Shown: piece after piece, positions 20,201-32,700 of the stretch
How the letters are laid out: each line of letters starts with the position of its first letter
Numbering within the stretch: position 1 is the stretch's first letter
Assembly (NCBI RefSeq): GCF_000224145.3
Contig: NC_020173.2
Span: forward strand, 6,187,961-6,251,960
From: Ciona intestinalis
Lineage: Eukaryota > Chordata > Ascidiacea > Phlebobranchia > Cionidae
Reading direction: 5' to 3'
DNA length: 64,000 nt
Position numbers and translations under genes: made by a program
The notes under the pieces: model-generated
The model's input: the letters and a program-made list of their open reading frames with translations, nothing else
The model's database searches: none
What the model was told of the DNA's origin: nothing

Positions 20201-23200
20201 ACCCCTGATATGCTAAACTTTAACCTGCCCACCCTGCCACCCCAGGTTTGACGTTCATAACTGTATTTGAGTGACTTTATTTTTATATTCAAAATAATTA
20301 GGATTTTTTTAGATGGTTTGGATTTTTATTATTCATCAAAACAAGATGCGCGAAAATTCACAGATTTCTTGATGAGTGTTCTGCCATGCAAGTATGTGCC
20401 AATATGTCTTGGATTATTGTTCTATTCTATTTGGGTGAGGTCCTACAGTGAGGCATGCCATGGGACCTGAGATTTAGACCAGAGTTGGCCATTACCCCAA
20501 CATTGTATATGCACATTCTATTCTATATGGGTGAGGTCCTACAGTGAGGCAAGCCATGGGACCTGGGGTTTAGACCAAAGTTGGCCCATTACCCCAACAT
20601 TGTATATGCACATTCTATTCTATATGGGTGAGGTCCTACAGTGAGGCATGACATGGGACCTGTGATTTAGGACAGAGTTGGTGCATTACCCCAACATTGT
20701 ATATGCACATTCTATTCTATATGGGTGAGGTCCTACAGTGAGGCATGCCATGGGACCTGGGATTTAGAGCAGAGTTGGTCCATTACCCCAACATTGTATA
20801 TGCACATTCTGTTCTATATGGGTGAGGTCCTACAGTTAGGCATGCCATGGGACCTGAGATTTAGACCAGAGTTGGTCCATTACCCCAACATTGTATATGC
20901 ACATTCTATTCTATATGGGTGAGGTCCTACAGTGAGGCAAGCCATGGGACCTGGGGTTTAGACCAGAGTTGGTCCATTACCCCAACATTGTATATGCACA
21001 TTCTATTCTATATGGGTGAGGTCCTACAGTGAGGCAAGCCATGGGACCTGGGGTTTAGACCAAAGTTGGCCCATTACCCCAACATTGTATATGCACATTC
21101 TATTCTATATGGGTGAGGTCCTACAGTGAGGCATGCCATGAAACCTGGGGTTTAGACCAAAGTTGGCCCATTACCCCAACATTGTATATGCACATTCTGT
21201 TCTCCTTTGCCCTACAGAAAACTATGCCTGATATTAAGACCAGCCTTAGCCTATCACTCTTTATATTGTGAATGTTAAAGGAAAAAATGTCTGCCATCTG
21301 GCGTATTAAAGTCATGGCATCTGTTACATAATAAACTTGGCAAATTTGTCTTGGATTTTTCTGCACCATTTATAATCCAAAGACTTTTTAGACCTAATTA
21401 TATGGGTGTCTATTTTTTTTAAATAAAATAAATCGGTCTCTATTTCATCTCCACTTTGCATTAAAACTGACCCCACATCTCAGGTACCAATCCTCACAGA
21501 AGTTGGTGTCACATGACACGCATAGCAACACGTTTAATTATAAAACTTCCTTCTCAGTTGAATTACCACCTGTATGCAAGGTAAGTCTGTTGCTTTGCTG
21601 TTTTTACATTTGTTTTAAATGCTACAATTTATTTCAATCTTTTACTTTGATTTTATTTAAACTTTTATCGGACTCTTGAAGTTCATAAAATTTTGTATAA
21701 TTCCATATAAAATGAAATAAAATATTTGCCAATAAAATTTCAATTTTTTTCTGATTCACATAGTGTGAGGTGTATGAAACAGAACACCTGTGTTATAACG
21801 ACTATCGTTGCCCCGGCATGCGAGGATAAATAAGTTACATACGTGGTAATTTGTAAGCGAGCACGAGGTGTATGAAACAGAACAACTGTGTTATAATGAC
21901 TGTTGTTTTCCAGCCATGCAAGGATAAATAAGTTACATACGTGGTAATTTGTGAGCAGGCACGAGGTGTATGAAACAGAACACCCGTGTTATAACAACTG
22001 TCGTTGCCCCGGCATGCGCGGATAAATAAGTTACATACGTGGTAATTTGTGAGCAGGCACGAGGTGTATGAAACAGAACACCTGTGTTATAACAACTGAC
22101 ATTACCCCGCCATGTGAGGATAAATAGGTTACATACATGGTAACTCGGAAGCGGGCACGAGGTGTATATAACAGAACATTCGTGTTACAACGACTGTCGC
22201 GTTGCCCCGCCATGCGAGGATAAATAAGTTGCATTCATTCAATGTTTCCACCCACACAGGACGATATAGTTTGTTTGCCAAAGAAACTTTCGCAACAACT
22301 TGGAAATCTTGGTCAACTGTTGATATGCGTTCGCGTGACTAATTGTATTCATCTCATAGATTTCAGTAGTTTACAAAGTAAGTGGATTTTTAAATTCAAG
22401 TAAGCTTTAATGCATTTAAAATACGTTGTTTGTTCTGTTTTATGGTGTAGTGGTTAAGCGCTTGAATTGATCCGATACCTATTGATAATATTGATAGCAA
22501 TAGATGTATGTGTCTTAGGGCAAGACATTTAACTGCAATTGCTCAAGCCCAGTTGTCACTATGGTTTGTAACGTTTTTGGTGTTACAGTAATTGTCCAAC
22601 TCTGGGCTAAATCCCAGGTCTCATGGCGTGCCTCACTGTAGGACCTCACCCATATAGAATAGAATGTGCATATACAATGTTGGGGTAATGGCCAACTCTG
22701 GTCTAAACCCCAGGTCCCATGGCATGCCTCACTGTAGGACCTCACCTATATAGAATACTTACAACTAACAAGATATATATTAACACAGTCGCTGAAGTGA
22801 GTGGTAGTTTGTACTGGAGGCACCCCTTCCAAGCGATATGCACACCTAAGAGTTTGATAGAGTTTACAATAATGGAGATCGAGATCGTGAAGCAACGTCA
22901 TTTCAAATCAGGACAAGGCTTGGTGTCTAATAAGGTTGGTTGGTTTGTATCTGCATGGTTGGTAAATTGGCAACAATGTTTATGTATAGAGTTTATCTCC
23001 TATTACTTCTCAACCATTTTGTTGTCCCCTATAAAGTTCCAAAGCTGTCTATATGTTGTCCCTTTAAGTTGTATGTTTGTGTCCCCTTTAAACTCATTAA
23101 CTTTGTCCCCTTTGTTTTTTGTAAATATGTTTTCCATGTTTTATTTTATGAGTATGTAACCTAAGCTTTGTGGGGTTTTTGGATTTATTACAATTATGTG

Positions 23201-24707
23201 TTACTGGTGTCAACATCCTTTTAAACTGAGTGACCTTGAGATTTTCATAGTTGAGGTTCTGTGTGGTGCGTTCCTTAAGCCAAATCTGATAAATCTTAAT
23301 TAGTTAATCACTATATCTTATACTGTATTTTAATCATTTTGAATACAATAGTGGAAACTAAAAACCTGATTCTAAACCATAAACTAAACCCCCCCAATAT
23401 CCCCAGCATGTTCTTGCTGATTGCTGGGTTATCAAATCAAGTGAGCTTGGTATGCACGATGAATATATCCACGTACGAACACACCTCGGTCATCTACTTA
23501 AACCCGGTGATGCAGCGCTTGGGCTTGACCTTAAGAACTCGAACGTTAATAATGATGACTTGGATAAAATGAAGGGAATGCCAGATGTGGTGGGTTGCGT
23601 CGTTGTTTTAACTTTCCCATATTTAAATACCACCACCATGTTCAAACACCATCATACATGCTTCATACAGAACACATGCACCAATATATTTTATATTTTT
23701 ATAAAATTCTCGAGTTTTTTGCGTAAAAATAAAATAATGCGTGTGTATTTATTATTCTATTCATATTTTTCCAGATTCTCGTAAGAAAAGTTTTTGCTGA
23801 CCGTCAGCGTCGTCGACGGCGAAGGAATTGGAAACTCCAGAGGATCGGAGAGCGAGGATCCTCCGTTGACGGGGAGGAGGGATACACTGAGTTCCTGGAA
23901 GATCTGGAGGAAGACAAGGAGTTTAGGAAGAACATCGATATATATATCGGTCGGGAGGAAGTTCAACTTGTTGTGGCTGTTGTTGCTAGGAGAGATGTTT
24001 GTAGTGGCAGGGGGTTGGTTTAGTGACAGGAGAGAGTTTGCAGGAGTTAAATGAATCAAAGAATTAAATGACAGTCGTTATAACATGGTGTTCTGTTTTG
24101 TACACCTCATTCAGTTGCACAGCTTTGATCAACAAGCTTTCTGTTGTTGGGAGGGCAGCTGTTTGTAGTTTCAGGGGGTTTAGTTTAGTTGCAGCAAAGG
24201 TTAAAGATCAGAAGTTAAAGTGATAAATGTAATTTTTCCTCGCATGGCGGGGCATCGACAGTCTTTATAACACGGGTGTTCTGCTTCATACCTACTGCAG
24301 TTGGTGAGACACTGTAGAGCTAGTAAGAAGTATTAAGCAATAGATAACATTTCTGTAAGACAATCAGTGAAAGCATTAAGTTCTTGATCTGTGATTTCTG
24401 CTGTTTGGAAAAGCAACAAGGAAAGATCATGTGAAAATTAAAAACAAATTCAGATTCTTAATTATATTTGCAAATTTAAAACTATAGTTTTGTAAGTATG
24501 AGTTAAGATTCATATTTTTACACCATGTTTATACCATACTTTTGGGTAACTACTAACTACCATGTTTTTTCACAATGTTGTGTTTCCTTCATAGATGGAG
24601 ACGTCCCTTCAAGCGCTGATGAAACTGAGTTTCCATCAGTATCGTTGCAGGAGATGTTGCAAGACCTGTCAATCAAGGATGATGTAGAAATGGATGGCGA
24701 ATCATAA
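17285..24707 (+). CDS. NMD3: NMD3, nuclear export adaptor of the 60S ribosomal subunit
   Basis: Twelve exons join in frame to 498 residues (human ~503): 17285-17337, 17922-18056, 18489-18666, 19044-19160, 19930-20032, 20313-20391, 21484-21580, 22260-22377, 22789-22934, 23407-23589, 23775-23949, 24595-24707. The N-terminal Cys pairs (LCCECG, MCVDC, LQCKNC; residues 19-61) and MCPDCH (143-148) form the zinc-binding region. ESRELLAICLKRIK, WTEPHSKR, GLDFYYSSKQ and RTHLGHLLKPGD are near-identical to the family. Residues 413-420 are an Arg-rich NLS, and VSLQEMLQDLSI (477-488) is the Leu-rich CRM1 export signal. NMD3 loads onto pre-60S particles and recruits CRM1/RanGTP. Its introns hold most of the local minisatellites. 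An AATAAA lies at 24723, only 16 bases past the stop. Confidence 0.97.
17505..17885 (+). repeat. SINE-tail tandem array
   Basis: About four ~90-100-bp units carrying GTTATAACACGGGTGTTCTG and TACGAGCTACCACATATGTA, in NMD3 intron 1. Confidence 0.85.
19209..19513. mobile_element. hAT-like MITE, 305 bp
   Basis: Perfect 15-bp inverted ends CAGTGCTCTTCAACC and GGTTGAAGAGCACTG. The flanks GTTTATAC (19201-19208) and ATTTATAC (19514-19521) match at 7 of 8. The interior has several GGGTGCACC repeats and is non-coding. It lies in NMD3 intron 4. Confidence 0.85.
19750..19870 (+). mobile_element. SINE head fragment
   Basis: GTTAGTGGTTATGCTCATCC followed by TACCATTGTGGGCATATGTG and CAGGACACTTAACA, matching the head and body of the composite SINE without its tail. 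Confidence 0.6.
20427..21200 (+). repeat. ~97-bp minisatellite, eight units
   Basis: The largest array of this family in the window: eight copies of GTGAGGTCCTACAGTGAGGC at 96-97-bp spacing in NMD3 intron 6. Each unit also carries CCATTACCCCAACATTGTAT. Adjacent units differ by only a few bases, so expansion is recent. Confidence 0.95.
21765..22245 (-). repeat. SINE-tail tandem array, five units
   Basis: Minus-strand units with GGTGTATGAAACAGAACACC and GCGAGGATAAATAAGTTACA, in NMD3 intron 7. Confidence 0.9.
22435..22560 (+). mobile_element. SINE head fragment
   Basis: TGTAGTGGTTAAGCGCTTGA resembles a tRNA A box. It is followed by the body sequence GGGCAAGACATTTAACTGCA. NMD3 intron 8. Confidence 0.6.
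22575..22754 (-). repeat. ~97-bp minisatellite, two units
   Basis: Two minus-strand units with CACTGTAGGACCTCACC, ending just before NMD3 exon 9. Confidence 0.9.
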
Positions 24708-26797
24708 ATGGCATTGTTATGAAATAAAATTCAATTGAGGGGTTAAAAGTTGACTTTGCAATGAGATATATTTGTATACATGTTTTCACCTTGCTGACAG
24801 GCTTCACACATAGGGTGAGGTCCATGCGGTAGCACTTGCGTGTCAGGGTAATAATGGGCCAGGTCTCATGGCTTGCCTCACTGTAGAACCTCACCCATAT
24901 AGAGTAGAATGTACATATACAATGTTGGGCTGATAGGTCAACTCTGGTCTAAATCTCAGGGCGTTTCTTGCTGTAGGACCTAACCCATGTGGAATAAAAT
25001 AAATACCTGAGCTGTTTTAGAAAACAAAGTTTGGACATTGTACAAATCAAGGCAGTTGCTGCTGATGTGAAAATATGTTGCTGTTTTAGCTGTTAAAGTT
25101 TAAGCTAGGAGTCTGATGAAAAATATGCAAAAGTATGAGAGCAGATCTGGTTTATTAAAAATACTGCGAATCATGCTAACAAAGTCAATCAAGTTACTTC
25201 CCAAAATAATGCTGTTATGCACACGTGTGTTACAAATCATACAGCAGTACTTGCGGATGGTGCAACAATAATCTGGATACCAACAATTATTTCACATTCA
25301 GTACAGGGCTAAAAAGTGGAAAAAAAATTAACACAAAAGTGTTTTGTGGTTGGGAAAATAGAATCAAAAATCATTTTAAGAAAGAAAATTGAATGCTTGT
25401 TTTTTAAAGGGCACCTATGTATGTAAACATAGGCACCAAACCTTTTAAAATGTAGGGGAGGCAGGGATGCGTATTCTATTGAACAAATTTGGTTCTAATG
25501 TTTACTAATAATGCAGTGCAGAAATTTGAGGGTAGCCTGCCTACCCTGCCACCCCAGGTTTGGCGCCTATGTATGTCTTGTATGCAACAAATTGGTCTTT
25601 TTAAATATTGTGTTACATAAAGTAGACAATGAAAAAATTGGCAGAATTTAAAAGTGCTGTTATCGGAGAAATTGTATCGTAGAGAAAAACACAAAGATCT
25701 TGAAGAAAATATGAAATGCAATATTTAGAAATTCTGCTGTACGTGGCAATCATGCGTGGGGAGATACCACTTCGAGTAATTGAAACTTACGGTACAGGAA
25801 CTGTTATGGGGAAGACGTCATACAAACAAAAATGTTGAAATTTGTTACAATATGTCAGTTGCGGGGGTTATTTTATATAAAATTTACAATAATTTATTCA
25901 GTGCAGTTATTGGTTAAGTAGGCTACATTTGAGTAGCATCTGGAGCCAAAATTTCAGGCTTTTTTATACAAAGGAATACTATAAAGCATACTGGCTAGCT
26001 ATGGCAGTGTTCTGTGTCTATTTATGTCAAGTAGAACAAACACTGTAGTTGAGAGCCTTTCAGAACACTCAGAATTGAACAAAAGTCTAAGACACAGTCA
26101 GGTAATATCACAATTTTTTCTAAGTTTTTCTTTAAGCAGCAAGTGGTCATTTGAACAGTGAATCAGCTAATATAAGAAACTTTAAATATGGTAAACATTA
26201 GCTTGCCATGTTGCTCATGTTGTGGCAAGCATAAAAACAAATATCAGAGATGTTCTGGCTCGAGATGTGAACCTAGCAGTAGAGAAACAGATTCAGTAAC
26301 TTTTTGCCCATAGCCAAAAGTTTTTGTAATTTTCTAACTCAAAAAGTAAAGATTCTTCTTTCTGTTGTTATCTTCATGTTACAGCTGGGACAAATGGTTT
26401 GGAATTGTAAGCTTGTAATACAATAACGAGTTTAGTAACTTTACGTCTGGCGTGGAAAGTTTTTAAATTCATTGCTTTGAACTTTAGCAACAGGGAGAAT
26501 TCTTCTATCTGTCGTTGTCTAATGTTTTTTTACATCTGGAATTGCAAGTTTAAATTATCGCAACATACAGATGTCTTCTCTGTGTCTTTATGTTGATAAC
26601 AGTGTTGCCATATCAGTTTCAAGACCAACAATGAATCCAAGTGTTGCGATTATAGCAGCTGAAGCAGCTTCTTTAGAGGCAACACTGTTTAAAAACCCCA
26701 AGTTTTACTTGAAGTTTGACTTCTATTTATCATGATGTTGGGTGTTGGGCCAAATCTGGCTTAATCCTCTGGCAAGGACCTTACCCTTATAGAAACA
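24708..26797. other. NMD3/WDR37 convergent intergenic region
   Basis: Two degenerate ~97-bp units (24805-25000, minus) and a 144-bp CATAGGC MITE (25428-25571). The rest is presumably WDR37 3' UTR and spacer. An exon-like open stretch on the minus strand at 26588-26684 is discussed among the findings. Confidence 0.5.
24723..24728 (+). terminator. NMD3 polyadenylation signal
   Basis: Canonical AATAAA, 16 bases past the NMD3 stop codon, implying a very short 3' UTR. Confidence 0.7.
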
Positions 26798-29700
26798 TTA
26801 TTTCTGCAATGTCAGTGAGTTTGGTATTTCTATGTTCCACCCGATGATCAGTTTATCCCATCCACAGGTTAGAACACTAGGTGTCGCCCCTTCCACCCAA
26901 GTTGCCGCGGTAACCACCCGTCGATGCGAGGTTCGGTCGTTTCTCGGTAATCGAGCGATTCGAGCCCCGCTTGTGTCGTACAAACGGATCTGTTGGGATG
27001 AATGAAGTTATTTTGTCATTGTATTCTACACGGGAGAGGTCGTAGGTTAATGTCTTGCCCAAAGTGACCACTGGGTTGGAGCAATGACCGCTAATTGTCT
27101 TATCGCCATCAGTATCTAGCATTAAACCTAATATTCTTTGGTTACATTGCAACTTGCAAGCACCCAGCCACTGACAGCAATAAGCAACATTTTATGAATT
27201 AATGAAAAATCTCTTTGAAGCATGTTGTAATATTGTATAGCGAGAAAAGGTAATAATAAAAACAGGGTTTTTAAAATATATGCACCAAAGTGAAACAACA
27301 AAGCAATTCTGTTCACTAACCTGTCTATTATCATGAGGAATCACGATCACGCCACGTCGTGATACAGATATTCGATTCACGGGAGAATCGAACCTCATGG
27401 AAGCAATAGGGGCACGCATGCTTTTTAAATCCCAAACTTTGACGCAGCGATCGTCACTACTGCTTACTATCTGTGGAATGAAATAAAGGTTATCGTTTGT
27501 TAATGTTGTGATATAAATGAGATATCTGTTGAATGGAACAAGGGTTATGACTTTCCCAGCATATGTACATGCTAGCTAGATGGACATATGGTTATATAGT
27601 AGGGTGGGGAAGATGGGACACCTTTAGCTCATAATATCCAAATATCCTGATCGTGTTTTAAAAAATTAACAACGGCTTATGGGGTTCGTGAGGACACAGT
27701 TTTATAAATCTTTGAATGTTCTTTGTTTACTACCAAAATGGGACGAGAAAATAAAATGAAAAGGTGTTCTGTACAGTATACAGTTATATAATACATTAGA
27801 GAAAACACAGATAATGCTATAATATGCATTATGTGGGCGGTGTAAACAACATTACTATTGCATTGTGTCATACCTATGTTAACTTCATTACACCTACCAT
27901 CAATTGCTATATGGCTGGTGTAATATAATTAACAACTCATCAGTGTTTTTTAGTACCCAGTTCTGCCGATATGTAAGTTGAGGATAATATTGTTACCTTT
28001 ACTATTGCATAACTCACACTTCTGACAAGTAAATTGCACCATCCATCAAATGGCATAAACACATCTATATTTCTAAGTCCAAATCAGCATAATATCGTTA
28101 CCTTTTCATCAGTTGTAAACACGGCTGATGAAATAGACTGAGTGTGTCCTTGACCCACGATCACCGTATGCACTGTTGGAACACGGAAATCACAAACTCG
28201 AAACGTGGCGTCTTTTGATGATGTCACAATTAACTTTTGTTTCGAATGCGCACTAAAATGAAAAAAAACAAATAATAAGAAATAATTGACAAAAATAAAC
28301 AACAAATACCCCGCAATAGGTGTAACGGTCATGTTTTTATCGATTAGGTTTTGTACTTCTGTTTTATACCTAAAGGTGTTATAATGACTGTCGTTTCACC
28401 ATTACTTTTCTGTGTTTTTACGCCTTTATAGGAAGTTGTACACTACTCTGACCTTTGTTGTGAAAACAAAGTCATTATGAACAAAACAGCAGCAATGTCA
28501 TAAAAGTGATGACACAGCATTATATGTACAAGAAGAAATTCAAGTTGTTTGTTTAGTGATTGTTGACTTTGTCTCAGTGGTAAATCAAAATGACATTTAT
28601 GTTGTTTGTCAAATATGTTTTACCTTGACGAGCTGATAAGGCTTAAGCTTACTGTGTGTGGTGGTAAGCTGTATTGTTATCACACAATGATACATAAAGG
28701 GTCATATAATATGTGTGTAGTGCAACGGATGTAAGCGTCAAATTAGCCTCAGATAGAATTTCAAATACACAAGACAGATTGATACAGTCTAATAATGATC
28801 AAGCAAACCACATGTATGGTGTTTTTACAAGACTATCAAACTTACAAGGCTATTTTTTATAGTGTGTATTACCCATTTACAGTAATAAGCTAACCACCAA
28901 GTCACAATTAATGAAAAAAACCTAATAGCTTTACCCAGTTGTCACTAATGGGTTGTAGCACCCTGGGTGTTGGGATAATGGACCAATTCCGGTCTAAATC
29001 CCAGGTCCCATAGCGTACCCCACTGTAGGACCTCACCCATATAGAATAGAACATGCATATACAATGTTGGGGTAATTTGCCAACTCTGGCCTAAATCCCA
29101 GGTCCCATAACGTACCCCACTGTAGGACCTCATATAGAATAGAACGTGCATATACAATGTTGGGGTAATGGGCCAACTATGGCCTAAATCCCAGGTCCCA
29201 TGGTGTCCCTCACTGTAGGACCTCACCCATATAGAACGTGCATATACAATGTTGGGCTGATAGGTCAACTCTGGTCAAAATCCCAGGTCCCATGGTGTGC
29301 CTCACTGTAGGACCTCACCCATTTAGAATAGAATGTGCATATACAATGTTGGGGTAACTAGCCAACTCTGGTCTAAACCCCAGGTCCCATAGCGTGCCTC
29401 ACTGTAGGACCTCACCCATATAGAATTACCAGGCACCTTTGGGCAGCAACAGCAAGTTTCAAAGGCACTGTTCGCAATGGCCGATTATATTTCCTATATA
29501 TTTACTCCACATAACTGCGTGTGCAAGAATACACGAATAAAAAGTTGTCGCCTTACCTAACATATGTAAGGGGTAAGTCGTGCCCGCTGAGTGTTTGGAC
29601 AGTTTGTGACGTTGAAGAATCAATAAGACACGACGTTCTATCCCATGATGCTGTTACGAAATGTACGCCATCCATTAGCCAATCACATCCCACGACAGGG

Positions 29701-32700
29701 GAGGTGTGGCACGTGACACAAATAAGCGGGTTGTGGTAATCCTGGCTGACTTGGGGGGTGCTGTCTGTAATATACATGAGTGGAGTTAAACATGTTGGAT
29801 TTACAAACCATAGGCGTCAAACCTGGGGTGGCAGGGTCGGCAGGCCAACTGAATATTTTTATTGCATCAATCAATAAACAATACAACCAATAAGTTAGAT
29901 TTGTTTCACATAAAAGTAGGGTCCCAAACCTAGGGTGGCAGGGTAGGCAGACTTACCCAGAATTCCCGTAAACATTTATCAGTAAACATTGCAACCAAAT
30001 AAACAATTGCCAGGCGTATCATGATGTTTTTCATATCATTTGCAAATAAATAACAGAAAAGTTGTTTTAGAAAACAAATTACAATAAATAGGTTTAGATT
30101 TGTTTTACAGGAAATTGTCTCTGCCTTCCCTGCAGTTTAAAATATTTTTTTTTATGAATTTATAAAGTTTTTCATTTTTAATAAAAGCCAAAAGAGCTGT
30201 TTTCAAATGACAGCAAACTTTACATACTTACCTAAAAATTGGGATTTTTATTGTAAATAATAACGTGCTATTTAAAAATTTATTTAATGAGGGCTAATAT
30301 CAAAACATCATTCTGACATGTACTACATAATACAACATCCTGTGCCTGCCCATACACTAGATGGGCAATGAGGATATTACAAATATAAGGTATAGTAGGG
30401 TGGGAGAAGATGGGACACCTTTTAAATCTATTTTCTTATCCCATTTAGTAGTAAACCAAGAACACTCAAAGAGTTATAAAACCGAATCCTCACGACTGCC
30501 ATAAACCGTTGTTAATTGTTTAAAACACAATCAGGACATTTGGATATTATGTGCTAAAGTGTCCCGTCTTCCCCCACCCTACTATATATTAGTCAAGCCA
30601 TGCAGACATTAAGTCATAACCTTTATAACACATTGTGTTCGTGTTTCCTGTTTCTCACATGCATCAATGAAGGGGTTTGAAATATAATGCCGGCTACGCA
30701 ATTATTTATTTGAATATATCGAGCTAAATTTAATGCTAATATTTTATATTTTACCGTTGTTTAGTTGAATTAAAATACAACAGTATCTTATAAGTCAAAT
30801 TTTTGTTGCCAGGAAATTATTTGCAATATTTAAATAAATTGTTCACAACTCCCCTTGCTACAATGATTAACCAAACATTGAGTTCAACTTAATCAAAAGA
30901 AAAGTTTTGCCAACTAGTTCAAACAAAAAAAAAATTTATCAGAAGAGGTATTAATAATATTACGTAATGCCTGGTAGCAGGAACAACATGGGTGTATATC
31001 TCATAGTTCAATTGTGCTTTAAATTAAAAATTAAACAAAAATGAAAAATGTAAATTCTTCAAAATAAAACAAAAACAGAAAATGTCAATTTCTTAAAATT
31101 AAACAAAAATAGAAAATTTCTAGAAAATGTAAATTTCATATATTTTAACTCACCTTCTACACTATCATAGTCGTTTAATTCATCGTTAACCCCTGAGCAA
31201 TCGTAACCCCACACTTGCGCCGTGGTGTCACCTGACACAGTGAGAGCAACTTGTCTCTCGGGGTGGAATCGTACGCAGTTTACGGAACCAGAGTGCCCAT
31301 GATACGTTGCCACGCACTCACCATTCTGTGTGTTCCTGAGAATGGTTTAGAAAAATAAATAAATGAATGAATGTAACTTATTTATCCTTGCATGGCAGGG
31401 CAACAACAGCCGTTATAACACAAGTGTTCTGTTTCATATGCACCTTGGCCAGCTTACAATTTACTACGTTCGTAACTTATTTATCCTTGCATGGCGGAGT
31501 AACAACAGTTGTTATAACATGGGTGTTCTGTTTCATACAACTCGTACCCGCTTGCGAGTTACCACGTATGTAACTTTGTTTGGGTAATATGCAACAGTCT
31601 ACATAAGTACTAAGAACATACTAAGATTTAAACCAATCTTAAAGAGAGAAAGTCAAACAGGAACAATATATTACAATATATATATATAGCTCATGGAATC
31701 TATAGCATAGTGATAGATAATGGGAATTACTTTTTTTACGTTAAAATAACTCTATTTCCAGAAAATGTGGTTCCCTAATTATGATCTAGTTTGTAAAACC
31801 TAAATATTTCATTTGTTTGTTTTTTATTGATTTATTGAATTAAAACAAAAGCTTTTCATGAAATATCAACTATGTGGGTTTAGTGGTTTTAACATCAATT
31901 AAAAATTCATTGCTTATTAAAAACCAGGTATTGATTTGCATAATCTTATGTTGTTGTGCAATAACATTGTTAGGACAAGTTTATCGATTCAAATGTTATT
32001 TAGGTAAAGTAATGTTTAAGCTGCATTTAATTGAAATTAAAAAAAACAACGTTAAACAAATATAATTGACATTGCAATTTGCAACTTGTAGCCAAAGTCT
32101 TAAACACAGGGGAGGCAGGGATAGTTAGACACACAATTCTATGAATTGTGAAACAAATCTAATTTATTGGTTGTAATGTTTACTGATTAATGCAATAAAA
32201 ATATTCAGTTGGCTTGCCGACCCTGCCACCCCAGGTTTGGTCCCTATGTGATTGCAATATCCTGTTTATTCCTGGAGTAGTCAACCTTTTAAATAGCATT
32301 AAGCATTTGTAATATATATTGACAGTGGCAACATATGGTCATATAGATGCAGCAAGGATGAAGCTTTATGCAATAACCAAAGTGCTGGCTCAGCAGTTTG
32401 TAGTAAACCTGGTGTACTAGCACAAATACACTCACAACACACCAGTATGGATTTCAATTGTATTTCCTATGTATGGCAGTCCATTGTATGCTGTGTTAGC
32501 ATAACATGCAAACAATACAATAGCATGCAGTTTGAATTGTAAGCTATTTTCCATTATTACTGTTTATGGCCATCATATATTGTATAAACTGCTGTTTTAG
32601 CAAACAACCCTATAGTACTGGCAGCACAACACGCATTTCGATTACATGGGATTTCCTATTCTGCTGTAGTTGCAATTATATATAGTATAACTTGCTGGTT

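Noticed and set aside
20725..20922. Plus-strand frames with repeated RSYSEACHGTWDL peptides here and at 28945, 51735, 60160 and 60979
   Set aside because: These are translations of the ~97-bp minisatellite, with no splice context or homology.
20427..21200. CRISPR-like regular spacing
   Set aside because: The whole unit repeats with no unique spacers and the genome is eukaryotic. It is a minisatellite.
22719..23159. 146-residue plus-strand open frame
   Set aside because: It overlaps the real NMD3 exon 9 in another frame and continues into intron sequence.
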